A stretch of 64,000 bases of DNA from DASSFZ01 sp035292585 (GCA_035292585.1 DATDPU010000091.1:1-64000), one strand, 5' to 3'; counted from the stretch's first letter, positions 35,009-43,604 are shown. Made by a program: numbers and translations. The notes: a model not told the origin generated them from the sequence alone.

Positions 35009-35974
35009 TCAGCCCGCCCGGGATTGCGCGATCACTTCGTCCAGCGTCTGATCGAGCGAGACCGCCGGCGCCCAACCAATCAACGCCCTGATCTTGGAGA
35101 TATCCGGGACGCGGCGGCGCATATCTTCAAAACCGGCTGCGTACGCCTGGTCGTATGGAATCAGTTGCACTTCGGAGCGGCTGCCCGAACGAGTTAAGAT
35201 TCGCCGGGCCAACGCAAGCATCGTAATCTCGTCGCTGCTGCCGATGTTGAAAATCTCGCCAACGGCGCGCGGCTCGGCCGCAAGCGCGAGCAGCGCCCGC
35301 ACCACGTCGTGCACATTGCAGAAGCAGCGACTTTGCTGCCCATCGCCATACACTGTCAGCGACTGGCCTGCAACCGCCTGTCCCACCAGGCGCGGTATCA
35401 CCATCCCGTACCGGCCCGTCTGGCGCGCGCCGACCGTATTGAATAATCGGCAGATCACGACCGGTACATCGAACTGTTTGTGGTACGCCAGCGCCAGGAA
35501 CTCGTCCAGCGCCTTGGACTCGGCGTAGCTCCAGCGGCTCTTGCGCGTCGAACCCATCACCCGATCGCCGTCTTCGCGGAAAGGGATGTCTGCGCTTTTG
35601 CCGTACACCTCGGAGGACGACGCGAGTAGGACTTTTTTACGATAGCGGCGCGCCAGGCGCAGCACAACCTGAGTTCCATTCAAGTTGGTCTCGATCGTGT
35701 GAACCGGGTCCTTCACGATCAATTCCACGCCGACAGCGGCCGCCAGATGATACATGACATCGCATTCACTGACGAGCCGATCCATCACGGTCTCGTTAAG
35801 GATGGTTTCGCAGACAAACTGGAAGTGAGATTGGTCAAGTAGTCCGGCGATATTCTCCAGCCGGCCGGTCGATAGATCATCGACCGCGACCACCTGCTGG
35901 CCTTGCGCCAGCAGCGCTTCGGCCAGGTGGCTGCCGATGAACCCGGCTCCGCCGGTGATGAGCGATCGAACCAC
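35009..35974 (-). CDS. NAD-dependent sugar-nucleotide epimerase/decarboxylase-like SDR
   Basis: 321 residues from a GTG at 35974 that has AAGAGG six bases upstream; the open frame to 36157 lies in the next gene and is not protein-like. The Rossmann motif is TGGAGFIGSHLAEALL, and the active site is SSSEVYGKS plus Y and K in SYAESKALDE. RLFNTVGARQTGRYGMVIPR is typical of UDP-glucose 4-epimerase and UDP-glucuronate decarboxylase relatives. It supplies a nucleotide sugar to the glycan locus; which one is not clear. Confidence 0.87.
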   Translation of the reverse strand: MVRSLITGGAGFIGSHLAEALLAQGQQVVAVDDLSTGRLENIAGLLDQSHFQFVCETILNETVMDRLVSECDVMYHLAAAVGVELIVKDPVHTIETNLNGTQVVLRLARRYRKKVLLASSSEVYGKSADIPFREDGDRVMGSTRKSRWSYAESKALDEFLALAYHKQFDVPVVICRLFNTVGARQTGRYGMVIPRLVGQAVAGQSLTVYGDGQQSRCFCNVHDVVRALLALAAEPRAVGEIFNIGSSDEITMLALARRILTRSGSRSEVQLIPYDQAYAAGFEDMRRRVPDISKIRALIGWAPAVSLDQTLDEVIAQSRAG

Positions 35975-36005
35975 ACTGATCCTCTTCGTGTTCCACTTGG
36001 CTCCG

Positions 36006-36494
36006 TCAAACCAAACGCGCGAGAATATCTTCCGGAACTTGATCGCGCAACTCCGGATAAGACTCCAGCACGCGCGCGATGTCCGCCAAGTCTTTCTGCC
36101 GCTTACTGGCGCGTCGCGTCGGGTCTTGCGCAGCCCATACCTTGCCGCGCAGTACATCCTCTACCCGCGCCACCGGCATCCCCAGGCCCAGCACATTGCG
36201 CGGCGCCGCTCGCTCCACGAATGAAGCATAACGCGGATCGGTCTGAATCTGGACGCGCAGGTCTGAGCCAGACAGCGAGACGTTCAGGCTATGCGTGAAA
36301 CGCTCAACGCGGAAATCTTGCGGCAGCAGGGCTTCGAGTTTCTCCAACTGGTCCACCGCTACGACCAGGTCGAGATCCAAACTCACCACCGGCTCCACGT
36401 AAGCGTTGACGCCTTGTCCGCCGATCACACAATAGCGGATGCCCTGATCCTTCAACAGCGCGATCAGCCGTTCGAGCAAGTCGGCGCGGTCCAT
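36006..36494 (-). CDS. Nucleotidyltransferase-superfamily protein
   Basis: About 162 residues from ATG 36494 (MDRADLLERLIALL); an in-frame ATG at 36527 adds eleven. The GG at 25-26 followed by D40 and D42 (SLDLDLV) matches the minimal nucleotidyltransferase core. KRQKDLADIARVLE near the C-terminus is the conserved element of AbiEii/DUF6036-like proteins. No partner toxin or antitoxin gene lies beside it: upstream is the uracil-DNA glycosylase and downstream the epimerase. It could be a solitary antitoxin-like or defence-related protein. Confidence 0.7.
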   Translation of the reverse strand: MDRADLLERLIALLKDQGIRYCVIGGQGVNAYVEPVVSLDLDLVVAVDQLEKLEALLPQDFRVERFTHSLNVSLSGSDLRVQIQTDPRYASFVERAAPRNVLGLGMPVARVEDVLRGKVWAAQDPTRRASKRQKDLADIARVLESYPELRDQVPEDILARLV

Positions 36495-36564
36495 CGTTAC
36501 CGTTTTCCAAAACGTGAGTGCGCGCATCGTGCCCGGTTTCGATTCTCACCCACCGTAGTCTGCA

Positions 36565-37173
36565 TCAAAACAAGCTCAACTGCTGCGCCTGCTCCGGCGG
36601 CTCCTCATCCTGCATCTGCTCCAACTCGGCCAAGATTTGCGGCAACTTCTGGAAATCCTCTTCGACGGTGCGGCGCAGGCTGGGTTGATGCAACGCCGCA
36701 GCCGGGTGGAACATCGGCACGTAGACGATGCCATCGACTTTGCGGGGCTGGCCGTGCACCCGGCTGATCTTTTCGTTCGGAAAAGCGCGCGCCATCGAGA
36801 ACCGGCCCAGCGTCACAACCACCTTGGGGTTGATCAGCGCGATCTGCCGATCGAGATATTCTTTGCACGCCTCGATCTCGTCCGGCAACGGATCGCGGTT
36901 GCCGGGCGGGCGACACTTGACCACGTTCCCGATATACACCTGCTCGCGCTTCAACCCGATACTGGCCAGCAGCTCTTCCAGAAACTGCCCAGCCGCGCCG
37001 ACGAAGGGTCGGCCTTGCTGGTTCTCGTGGAAGCCCGGCCCTTCGCCGATAAACATGAGCTCGGCGTGCGCGGGGCCTTCGCCGGGCACCGCCTTCACGC
37101 GTGACTTATGCAGAATGCAGCGGGTGCAGCCCATCACCTCCGAGGCAACTGTATCAAGTGAATCACCATTCAT
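36565..37173 (-). CDS. Type-4 (Fe-S) uracil-DNA glycosylase
   Basis: 202 residues. It removes uracil from DNA at the start of base-excision repair. Four cysteines, C16, C19, C87 and C103, are placed as the ligands of the 4Fe-4S cluster. Motif A is GEGPGFHENQQGRPFVG (43-59), and motif B is MFHPAAALHQPSLR near residue 157. Length is typical. GAGGAT stands nine bases before ATG 37173. It follows rimI in the same direction, separated by two small hairpins. Confidence 0.95.
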   Translation of the reverse strand: MNGDSLDTVASEVMGCTRCILHKSRVKAVPGEGPAHAELMFIGEGPGFHENQQGRPFVGAAGQFLEELLASIGLKREQVYIGNVVKCRPPGNRDPLPDEIEACKEYLDRQIALINPKVVVTLGRFSMARAFPNEKISRVHGQPRKVDGIVYVPMFHPAAALHQPSLRRTVEEDFQKLPQILAELEQMQDEEPPEQAQQLSLF

Positions 37174-37211
37174 CGTGGACTATCCTCAAGCCAGCACACG
37201 TTGAGCGAGCC

Positions 37212-37270
37212 GTCTGCCTGGGCAGACCGGAAACAGATCGAATGAATAGCAACGCCCTGAGTCCAGGGCG
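37212..37270. repeat. Two small palindromes between rimI and the uracil-DNA glycosylase
   Basis: GTCTGCC-TG-GGCAGAC (37212-37227) and CGCCCTG-AGTC-CAGGGCG (37253-37270) are perfect 7-bp stems with 2- and 4-nt loops, 25 bp apart. No T-run follows either in the direction of transcription. They resemble the other short palindromes of this window more than intrinsic terminators. Confidence 0.6.
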
Positions 37271-37392
37271 CAGTCAGGCTGAACATATCGAGCAACATTA
37301 CCGTTTGCTAGCCGTGCGACAGCGGCAGTTTACCACAACCCGTAACGTCGCACAAGCATTTCGTACCTGGAAGCAACCTGTAAAGGTGCAGA

Positions 37393-38019
37393 CTAACGGC
37401 GCAGCCGGCTATCCGATACGGACAGCTGATCGACAGTTCTAGCCAGGCGCTCGCGCAGCGCCGTAGTCTGTTGCTTAAAGGTCTGCCGGTAGGCTTCCTG
37501 ATCCACACCGTCGACCGTCATCAAGAACGCATTTTCATTGTTGTCTTGATAGTAGTGCGGGCGCTTGCCGGTGATCACAAAGCCATACTTGCGATAGAGA
37601 TTCTGCGCGACCAGGTTCATCTCGCGCACTTCGAGCGTTACACTCGCCGCCTTCAACTCCAGCGCGCGCCCGATCAGGGACGCCAACAGATACTCACCCA
37701 GGCCGCGTCCGCGCCAGCCGAGGTCGATGGCGATGGTGCTGATATGCGCCTCGTCCACGATGAACCAGAACCCGCCGTACCCGACAATTTGAGATGCCGG
37801 TTCGCGCTGCGTCAACCGCGACAGCCAACTATTCACCCGTCCGGGCGGTTCGCCCAAATAGCGCAGCACGAAATAGTAGGCGTTTGCATTGTCCATGATC
37901 TCGTGCCGATACGTATTCGCCGACCAGGGCAACGTAAACGAGCGCTGCTCGATCGTCATCACGGTCGGCACGTCTTTCCAGTGCATCGCTTCAAAGGAGA
38001 AGGGTATCTCGAAACTCAC
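37393..38019 (-). CDS. rimI: Ribosomal-protein-alanine N-acetyltransferase-like GNAT protein
   Basis: 208-residue GNAT enzyme. The N-terminal FEAMHWKDVPTVMTIEQRSF corresponds to the RimI acceptor region. The acetyl-CoA loop is DLGWRGRGLGEYLL, and VTLEVREMNLVAQNLYRKYGF closes the fold. RimI acetylates the N-terminus of ribosomal protein S18. The protein has about 50 extra residues in total compared with short RimI proteins. The GTG at 38019 overlaps the tsaB stop by 4 bp; an ATG at 37986 would cut into the fold. The tsaE-tsaB-rimI order supports the call. Confidence 0.88.
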   Translation of the reverse strand: MSFEIPFSFEAMHWKDVPTVMTIEQRSFTLPWSANTYRHEIMDNANAYYFVLRYLGEPPGRVNSWLSRLTQREPASQIVGYGGFWFIVDEAHISTIAIDLGWRGRGLGEYLLASLIGRALELKAASVTLEVREMNLVAQNLYRKYGFVITGKRPHYYQDNNENAFLMTVDGVDQEAYRQTFKQQTTALRERLARTVDQLSVSDSRLRR

Positions 38020-38687
38020 GTAACCGCTACCCCGGCTGTTGGAATATAAATCGGTTTAAGCGCATCCAGGTCGTCCGCGTCGCCTGTCCGCAGACGTTGC
38101 CAACCCAGCTCGGCCAGAAAACCCGCGCGGCGCAGCGAGCGCGCCGGCTCGACCAGGATGACCCGCGCGCCAAGACGTGCGCCGATCGCTTCCCGCTCCG
38201 CCGCGCTCAACTCGCCGCACAGCCACGTCGGCGCCGTCCACTCTGCGCCGATGCGGTCAACCGTCGTCACCATCACTTCACCTTGCGCCCGCCACGCGCC
38301 GCGCGCACGCCGATAGCGCCGCGCCGCCAGCTTGCTACGACCCGCCTGCAAAACCGCGACCAGCGGCCCCTTGTGAACGGTCTGCGCATACGCCACCACA
38401 TCCAGCGTCGGGATGCCCACCACTGGCAGACTGTTCGCCAGCGCCAGCCCCTTGGCGATCGCCAGGCCCACGCGCAGCCCCGTGAACGACCCCGGCCCAA
38501 TCGATACGGCCAGCCCGGTCAGCGCGCCGGCGCGGAGGCCTACCTGTTCCAACATCCACGCCAGACGCGGCATCAGTTCGACCGTATGCCGATCGCTGAT
38601 TTCCCAGGTCATCTCGGCCCGCACGGCCCCGCCATCGTGCAGGGCCAGGCTGGCGTATCGGGTGGCGGTGTCAATGGCTAAAAGCAT
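38016..38687 (-). CDS. tsaB: tRNA threonylcarbamoyladenosine synthesis protein TsaB
   Basis: 223 residues with ASKHA fold. It partners TsaD and TsaE in making t6A37 of ANN-decoding tRNAs. The start MLLAIDTATRYASLAL and the segment VSIGPGSFTGLRVGLAIAKGLAL are family hallmarks. ATG 38687 is chosen; the open frame continues to 38750 only because a repeat unit upstream happens to be open (IGVGVVSRRRL), and that repeat also occurs in non-coding positions. tsaD is not in the window. Confidence 0.94.
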   Translation of the reverse strand: MLLAIDTATRYASLALHDGGAVRAEMTWEISDRHTVELMPRLAWMLEQVGLRAGALTGLAVSIGPGSFTGLRVGLAIAKGLALANSLPVVGIPTLDVVAYAQTVHKGPLVAVLQAGRSKLAARRYRRARGAWRAQGEVMVTTVDRIGAEWTAPTWLCGELSAAEREAIGARLGARVILVEPARSLRRAGFLAELGWQRLRTGDADDLDALKPIYIPTAGVAVT

Positions 38688-38719
38688 ATCGCGTATCGCG
38701 TGTTGCTGATAGCAAAGGC

Positions 38720-38741
38720 GTCGTCTGGAGACGACTCCTAC
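38720..38741. repeat. Copy of the GTAGGAGTCGTC palindromic repeat
   Basis: GTCGTC-TGGA-GACGAC (38720-38735) continues with TCCTAC to 38741, so on the minus strand it reads GTAGGAGTCGTC and so on. The same unit is found in the glyQS linker at 45400-45481 and at 59822-59843. Here it is just upstream of tsaB. Confidence 0.8.
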
Positions 38742-38753
38742 ACCGATCATTCA

Positions 38754-38822
38754 TCACCCTATCCGCCTCCATCCGTTGCTGTCCGTTCATCCGCTCAAGA
38801 GTCCGTTGATCGCATCCGTTTA
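38754..38822. repeat. Array of degenerate CCGTT/CCGCT repeats
   Basis: Between tsaB and tsaE units of about 8-10 bp of the type ATCCGTT recur six or seven times. The part AGAGTCCGTTGAT followed by GCATCCGTT is shared almost exactly with the array at 53457-53635. The tsaE stop lies at its edge. Confidence 0.75.
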
Positions 38823-39329
38823 CCCGCTCACCCCAAAGGCTACGCGCTTCAAATCGTTCAACAGTTTCAGGCGCCGCTCATCTTTCGCGCTAAACGTCAA
38901 GCGACGCCGCGTCTCGCCGAGCAGCGTGAATTGAATGCGCAAACATTCCTCGGGCGCCAGGTTCGGCGCGCGTTCCGGCCACTCGATCAGGCAGACCGCA
39001 TCGCCGTCGAACAAATCGCTCAAGCCCAGATAGCGCGCCTCGTCCTCCGACTCAACCCGATACAGGTCGATATGATACAGCACCGCGCCATCGGTGGCGC
39101 GCCGCAGTTCGTGGATCAGCGTGAAGGTCGGGCTGGTCACGTCATCGACTGCGCCCCAACCCTTGCCCACACCCTGCGCCAGGCACGTTTTGCCCGCGCC
39201 CAACGCGCCTTGCAGACAAACGATATCGCCGGGCTGAAGCAACGCGCCCAGCCGCTCGCCGATACGCGCCGTTTGAGCCGGACTCCCGCTGGTGAATTCT
39301 ACGATATCGGGGCTGAGAATAGGTGTCAT
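38820..39329 (-). CDS. tsaE: tRNA threonylcarbamoyladenosine synthesis ATPase TsaE
   Basis: 169 residues. The P-loop is GALGAGKT at 41-48. SPTFTLIHEL, HIDLYRV and CLIEWPERAP are further TsaE signatures. It binds ATP and regulates the TsaB-TsaD complex. ATG 39329 is chosen for its typical distance to the P-loop; the open frame upstream to 39488 is non-coding by appearance. It begins the minus-strand run, with the divergent metallophosphoesterase about 200 bp away. Confidence 0.94.
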   Translation of the reverse strand: MTPILSPDIVEFTSGSPAQTARIGERLGALLQPGDIVCLQGALGAGKTCLAQGVGKGWGAVDDVTSPTFTLIHELRRATDGAVLYHIDLYRVESEDEARYLGLSDLFDGDAVCLIEWPERAPNLAPEECLRIQFTLLGETRRRLTFSAKDERRLKLLNDLKRVAFGVSG

Positions 39330-39528
39330 CGAGTTCGAGGGAAGTACAACCGGTTTAAGGCGATTATACAACCGCAGCCGAGCGGCGCAAAGTTTACCGT
39401 GGGATCGGCTCGCGCCCGACGCCGATCGGCTCGACCACCCCAGAACGACCGCCCAGTTTGAATCAACTATGCAAATCACCCAATCCATGATACACTTTTA
39501 ACCGCCGAGTGCCTGGAATTATATCCAC

Positions 39529-40263
39529 ATGCGTTGTCTTGTACTGTCTGACATTCACGCCAACCTCGCTGCGCTCGAAGCCGTCCTCGCCGATGCGGGC
39601 CGCTTCGACTTCATTTGGTGCCTGGGTGACGTGATCGGTTACGGCCCCGATCCCAACGAGTCTGTCGCCTGCCTGCGCGAGTTCCCCCACCTCTGCCTGG
39701 CCGGCAACCACGACTGGGCCGCGCTGGGCAAACTCGATCTGCGCGGCTTCAACACCGATGCGCGCCTGTCCGCCGAGTGGACGCAAAAGCATCTCGACCC
39801 GGCGGCGCGCGCTTACCTGCAAGCCCTTCCGCCCTCGTGCGTCGAGTCGGGTTACACGTTAGCCCACGGCAGCCCGCGCCAGCCCATCTGGGAATACATC
39901 CTCGATCCGCTGACCGCCGAGCACAACTTCAACGCCTTCGCCACCACCGTCTGCCTCGTCGGACACACGCACATCCCGGCGCTGTTCGTGCTGCCGGACC
40001 CCGACGACGCGCAGGGCGTCGAGCCGCACCAACCCGAATGGAACTGCCCGATCCACTTGAACAGCGGACGCTGGATTGTCAACCCAGGCAGCGTCGGCCA
40101 GCCGCGCGATGGCAACCCCGACGCATCCTATGCCCTGCTCGATCTCGAGCACAACACCTGGGAGTATCGGCGTATCCGCTACCCGGTTCACGAGACGCAG
40201 CGCCGGATGCGCGAGCAGGGCTTCCCGGCGCGCCTGATCGACCGACTGGCGCAAGGCCATTGA
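39529..40263 (+). CDS. Calcineurin-like metallophosphoesterase
   Basis: 244 residues with all metal-binding motifs: D8-x-H10 (SDIHAN), GD at 33-34, GNHD at 59-62, LAHGSPR and GHTHIP. It is close to the YfcE/MJ0936-type and diadenosine-tetraphosphatase-like phosphoesterases. The substrate is not predictable. The C-terminal NPGSVGQPRDGNPDASYALLD is also conserved in the group. It is the first plus-strand gene after the strand switch. ATG 39529 lies 12 bp after an A/T-rich TTATAT. Confidence 0.92.
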   Translation: MRCLVLSDIHANLAALEAVLADAGRFDFIWCLGDVIGYGPDPNESVACLREFPHLCLAGNHDWAALGKLDLRGFNTDARLSAEWTQKHLDPAARAYLQALPPSCVESGYTLAHGSPRQPIWEYILDPLTAEHNFNAFATTVCLVGHTHIPALFVLPDPDDAQGVEPHQPEWNCPIHLNSGRWIVNPGSVGQPRDGNPDASYALLDLEHNTWEYRRIRYPVHETQRRMREQGFPARLIDRLAQGH

Positions 40264-40410
40264 TCGAGTCGTACCGCGCCGCATGACAGAAGCCGATTCC
40301 GACTCGTACCCACCCTCGATAAAGGCCCAACCGTCGTCTCGCTCTGCAGGCAGCTGCCGCTGACCCATTGCCGGGTAGAGTGGCAAGTTTTGTTTAATCG
40401 GGAGGAACCT

Positions 40411-41748
40411 TTGAAACTGGCAACCATTATCCTGGCCGCCGGGCAAGGCACCCGGATGAAGTCGGCGCTTCCCAAAGTGCTGCACCCGATCGCCGGGCGA
40501 CCGATGATCGCCTACGTCATCGACACCGCCCTCGCTCTCGGCGACGCGCATCCGACGCTCGTCGTCGGTTATCGCGCCGACCAGGTTCGCACCACGCTCG
40601 GCGACCGGGTGGGCTACGTGGAGCAAGTGGACCAGCTCGGCACCGGGCACGCCGTGGTGCAGGCGCGCGGCGCGCTCGAAGGCCGGAGCGATGTGGTGCT
40701 CGTGCTGTACGGCGACACGCCGTTCGTCACGGTCGACACGCTGCGCGCCATGCTCGACGATCACGCCCGCGCCGACGCGACGATCACGCTGCTCACCTTC
40801 CGCCCACCCGATCCGTTGCGCTACGGCCGCATCATCCGCAGCGGTTCCGGGCGCGTGGTCAACATTGTCGAGTACAAAGAAGCCACGCCGGAGCAGCGCT
40901 CCATCCGCGAGGTCAACTCCGGCATCTTGTGCTTCAACGCCGCGTGGTTATGGCCGCACCTGGATCAGCTCCAGCCCAAGCACGGCCACGGCGAATACTA
41001 CCTGACCGATCTCGTCGCCCTGGCCGCGTCGGAAGTCCGCGTCATCGCCACGCGCGAAGCGACGCCCGAAGAAGTGGCCGGCATCGACGATCGCGCCCGG
41101 CTGGCCTGGGCCGAGCAGCTGCTGCGCGCGCGCATCCACGCGCGGCTGATGTTGTCCGGCGTCACGCTGATCGACCCGGCGACGACGTATATCAGCGCCG
41201 AGGCCGAGATCGAACCCGATACCACGCTGTACCCCGGCACGCACGTCGAAGGCAAGACGCGCATCGGGCGCGGCTGCCGCATCGGGCCAAACACGATTGT
41301 GCGCGAGAGCGTGATCGGCGCGGGCTGCATCGTCGAAGCCTCGGTCGTCGAGCACGCTGTGCTGGAGGAGCAGGTTCGCGTCGGCCCATTCGCCCATCTG
41401 CGCAAAGGCGCGTACCTGGAGCGCGACGTCGAACTGGGCAACTTCGCCGAAGTCAAGAACAGCCGGCTCGGCGCGGGCGCCAAGCAGCATCACTTCTCCT
41501 ACCTGGGCGATGCCACGCTCGGGCCGAAAGTGAACATCGGCGCAGGGACGATCACCTGCAACTACGACGGCGTGAGCAAACACCCCACCGAGATCGGCGC
41601 CGGCGCGTTCATCGGCAGTGACACCATGCTTATCGCGCCCATTCGGGTCGGCGCGGGCGCTAAGACCGGCGCGGGTTCGGTGGTGACCCACGATGTTCCG
41701 GAGGGTGAAGTGGTTTACGGCGTCCCGGCGCGCCCGAAACCGCGGTAA
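40411..41748 (+). CDS. glmU: Bifunctional GlmU (UDP-GlcNAc synthesis)
   Basis: 445 residues. The N-terminal uridyltransferase domain starts KLATIILAAGQGTRMKSALP and makes UDP-GlcNAc from GlcNAc-1-P. The C-terminal left-handed beta-helix acetylates GlcN-1-P; it shows KQHHFSYLGDA and NIGAGTITCNYDG. I set the start at the TTG 40411, because GGGAGGAA stands ideally upstream of it; the ORF could be read from 40390 but that puts the ribosome site inside the gene. It feeds peptidoglycan and possibly the surface-glycan route. Confidence 0.96.
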   Translation: MKLATIILAAGQGTRMKSALPKVLHPIAGRPMIAYVIDTALALGDAHPTLVVGYRADQVRTTLGDRVGYVEQVDQLGTGHAVVQARGALEGRSDVVLVLYGDTPFVTVDTLRAMLDDHARADATITLLTFRPPDPLRYGRIIRSGSGRVVNIVEYKEATPEQRSIREVNSGILCFNAAWLWPHLDQLQPKHGHGEYYLTDLVALAASEVRVIATREATPEEVAGIDDRARLAWAEQLLRARIHARLMLSGVTLIDPATTYISAEAEIEPDTTLYPGTHVEGKTRIGRGCRIGPNTIVRESVIGAGCIVEASVVEHAVLEEQVRVGPFAHLRKGAYLERDVELGNFAEVKNSRLGAGAKQHHFSYLGDATLGPKVNIGAGTITCNYDGVSKHPTEIGAGAFIGSDTMLIAPIRVGAGAKTGAGSVVTHDVPEGEVVYGVPARPKPR

Positions 41749-42061
41749 CCTTTTAGGGCTCTATCAGATCGAACGGGAATAGGATACGGACACCTGCACC
41801 CACCTGCGGTTTTCGCAGGCGCGGTGTGAACGCGGACGAACACTGATTTACAATCTTTTCCGTGCGATCCGTGTTTGTCCGTGCCCCATTTCCCGGCGCA
41901 GCCGAAACAGCGATAACATTCTGTACCCAGCGCGGGAACAATCTGCGGTTGCTCACCGCCCGCGTCCGCGCAGTCGAGCAGACTAGACGCCCGCGTGGAC
42001 GCGGGCTTGGAGCAGCAAAAACGCAACTTGTGACTGCGCACAGTCTATTCATCAAGCCAGC
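41749..42061. other. Intergenic region with several palindromic elements
   Basis: No ORF is convincing in these 313 bp. There are CCTGCG-GTTTT-CGCAGG near 41801-41821, an imperfect inverted pair CGGACGAACAC (41833-41843) and GTGTTTGTCCG (41871-41881), and a GCCCGCG palindrome element at 41958-42014 listed separately. No clear promoter for the downstream membrane-protein gene was found. Confidence 0.6.
41958..42014. repeat. GCCCGCG palindrome element with alternative pairing, copy 1
   Basis: The hairpin GCCCGCG-TGGA-CGCGGGC (41989-42006) is followed by TTGGAGCA. Further upstream GCCCGCGTCC (41958-41967) is an exact complement of GGACGCGGGC (41997-42006), so the 3' arm can pair with either segment. 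The same design is found at 62023-62072. Confidence 0.65.
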
Positions 42062-43426
42062 ATGAACCTTCAACCCACAAGTGAACTGATTCTCCTGGCC
42101 GTCTTGATCGCGCTGAACGCTTTCTTCGCCGCGTCGGAGATTGCGGTGATCAGCGTGCCCAAGTTGCGCCTGAAGCAACTGATCGAAGAGGGCAATAAGA
42201 CGGCCGAAGTCCTGTTCCGCCTGGCCGACGATTCCAGTCGCTTCCTCGCGACCATCCAGGTCGGCATCACGCTGATGGGCTTCTTCGCCTCGGCCACCGC
42301 CGCCGTCAGCTTATCGGGTGAGCTGGCCCGGTCGATCGCCGCCTTGCCGTTCGAGGGGATCGCGACGTCAGCGCCGACGATCGCCATCATTCTCATCACG
42401 CTCCTGTTGACGATCATCACGCTGGTCTTGGGCGAACTCGTGCCCAAGTCGGTCGCGTTGGCGCACAGCGAGCGCATCGCGCTGTTCGTCGCGCGCCCGA
42501 TCGACTTTCTGGCGCGTTTGGGCAGCCCGCTGGTGCGCTTCCTGGTGTGGGCCACCAACCTGATCGCCCGGCCTTTCGGCGGCAAGCCGCGCCGGGGCAT
42601 GCCGGTGATCACCGAAGAAGAAATCAAGACGATGGTCGACGCCGGGCAGGAGGGCGGTGTGCTCGAAGAAGACGAGAAGGCGATGATCTACTCCGTTTTC
42701 GAGATCGGCGACACCCTGGCGCGCGAAGTGATGGTGCCGCGCATTGACATGGTCGCGCTCGACGCCGGCGCGCCGCTGCTGGAAGCCGCCGATGCGGCGA
42801 TCAACTCCGGGCACTCGCGCATTCCCGTCTACGAAGAAACCGTCGATCACATCGTCGGCATCCTGCACGCCAAAGACCTGCTGCGCGTGCTGCGCCAGCA
42901 GGGCCGGGCGGGCAGCGATAGCGTGCCCTTGCGCGATCTGGCCCGGCCCGCCTACTTCGTGCCCGAGACGAAAAAGGTGGACGAGCTGTTGAACGAACTG
43001 CAACAGCGCCGCGTCCATATGGCCGTCGTCATCGACGAGTATGGGGGCACCGCCGGGCTGGTGACGATCGAAGACATCCTCGAAGAGATCGTCGGCGAGA
43101 TTCGAGACGAGTACGACGAGTCGGAGGAGCCGCTGGCCAAGGCGCTGGGCGAGAACGAGTACGAGCTCGATTCGCGTATGCTGATCGACGACGTGAACGA
43201 GCTGCTCGATGTACAGCTCTCGGACGAGGAAAGCGACACGCTGGGCGGCTTCATCTACCATCAGCTGGGCCGGGTGCCGGCGCCGGGTGAAGCGGTCGAA
43301 GTCGAGGGTCTGCACTTGCAGGTCGTCAACGTTCAGAATCGGCGCATCGGCAAGATCCGCGCCCGCCGTGAAACACCTCTGCCGTCGCCCAGCGGGTCAT
43401 CCGGCGAAAACAACGGGAGTTCCTGA
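42062..43426 (+). CDS. CNNM/CorC-type membrane protein with CBS domains
   Basis: 454 residues. An N-terminal DUF21 transmembrane domain of about four helices contains AFFAASEIAVISV and GELVPKSVALAHSE. Two CBS domains follow (from VMVPRIDMVALDAG to GGTAGLVTIEDILEEIVGEI). The C-terminal CorC_HlyC domain begins near LDSRMLIDDVNELL. Members are called hemolysin-related in older annotation but are linked to magnesium or cobalt transport. ATG 42062 is supported by a family-like N-terminus. The end of the coding region, PSPSGSSGENNGSS, is low-complexity. Confidence 0.92.
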   Translation: MNLQPTSELILLAVLIALNAFFAASEIAVISVPKLRLKQLIEEGNKTAEVLFRLADDSSRFLATIQVGITLMGFFASATAAVSLSGELARSIAALPFEGIATSAPTIAIILITLLLTIITLVLGELVPKSVALAHSERIALFVARPIDFLARLGSPLVRFLVWATNLIARPFGGKPRRGMPVITEEEIKTMVDAGQEGGVLEEDEKAMIYSVFEIGDTLAREVMVPRIDMVALDAGAPLLEAADAAINSGHSRIPVYEETVDHIVGILHAKDLLRVLRQQGRAGSDSVPLRDLARPAYFVPETKKVDELLNELQQRRVHMAVVIDEYGGTAGLVTIEDILEEIVGEIRDEYDESEEPLAKALGENEYELDSRMLIDDVNELLDVQLSDEESDTLGGFIYHQLGRVPAPGEAVEVEGLHLQVVNVQNRRIGKIRARRETPLPSPSGSSGENNGSS

Positions 43427-43446
43427 TCCAGAAACCCGGTTTCTTC
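43427..43446 (+). terminator. AGAAACC palindrome after the CNNM gene
   Basis: AGAAAC-CCG-GTTTCT forms a 6-bp stem with TTC behind it, about 3 bp after the stop region. It has the position of a terminator but lacks a T-run, and the sequence type is common as a dispersed palindrome. Confidence 0.35.
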
Positions 43447-43466
43447 AGCCTGAAACTTGGTATAAT
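43440..43466 (+). promoter_or_regulatory. Probable recO promoter
   Basis: TATAAT at 43461-43466 is a perfect -10 box; TTTCTT/TTCTTC about 15 bp before it is a poor -35. Transcription would start near 43473, leaving a leader of about 130 nt that holds several palindromes. Confidence 0.5.
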
Positions 43467-43476
43467 CAAACCGGTC

Positions 43477-43586
43477 AGACCTGCCAGGTCTCAAAAGTCC
43501 ACCGCGCTCAGTTCGGCGTGGGTCTCCTGACCCCGCCGGATGCAGGCCAAAGGTGTCCCCAGAGCATGGTCAGGAGACCATGCTCT
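43477..43586 (+). promoter_or_regulatory. Structured recO leader with competing hairpins
   Basis: Three palindromic segments follow the presumed start site. AGACCT-GCC-AGGTCT is at 43477-43491. GGTCTCCTGACC at 43521-43532 is an exact reverse complement of GGTCAGGAGACC at 43568-43579. The latter is also the core of a perfect 11-bp hairpin AGAGCATGGTC-AGGA-GACCATGCTCT (43561-43586) that ends 18 bp before the recO ATG. The two pairings exclude each other. Confidence 0.55.
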
Positions 43587-43604
43587 ATCCAATAAAAGGC
43601 AACC

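Noticed and set aside
37211..37270. Reading the two palindromes as intrinsic terminators of rimI
   Set aside because: Neither is followed by a T-run on the minus strand.
38688..38750. N-terminal extension of TsaB (IGVGVVSRRRL...)
   Set aside because: It comes from the palindromic repeat; the conserved TsaB start is at 38687.
42368..43315. Minus-strand open frame opposite the CNNM/CBS gene
   Set aside because: No domain, and the plus-strand protein is complete.
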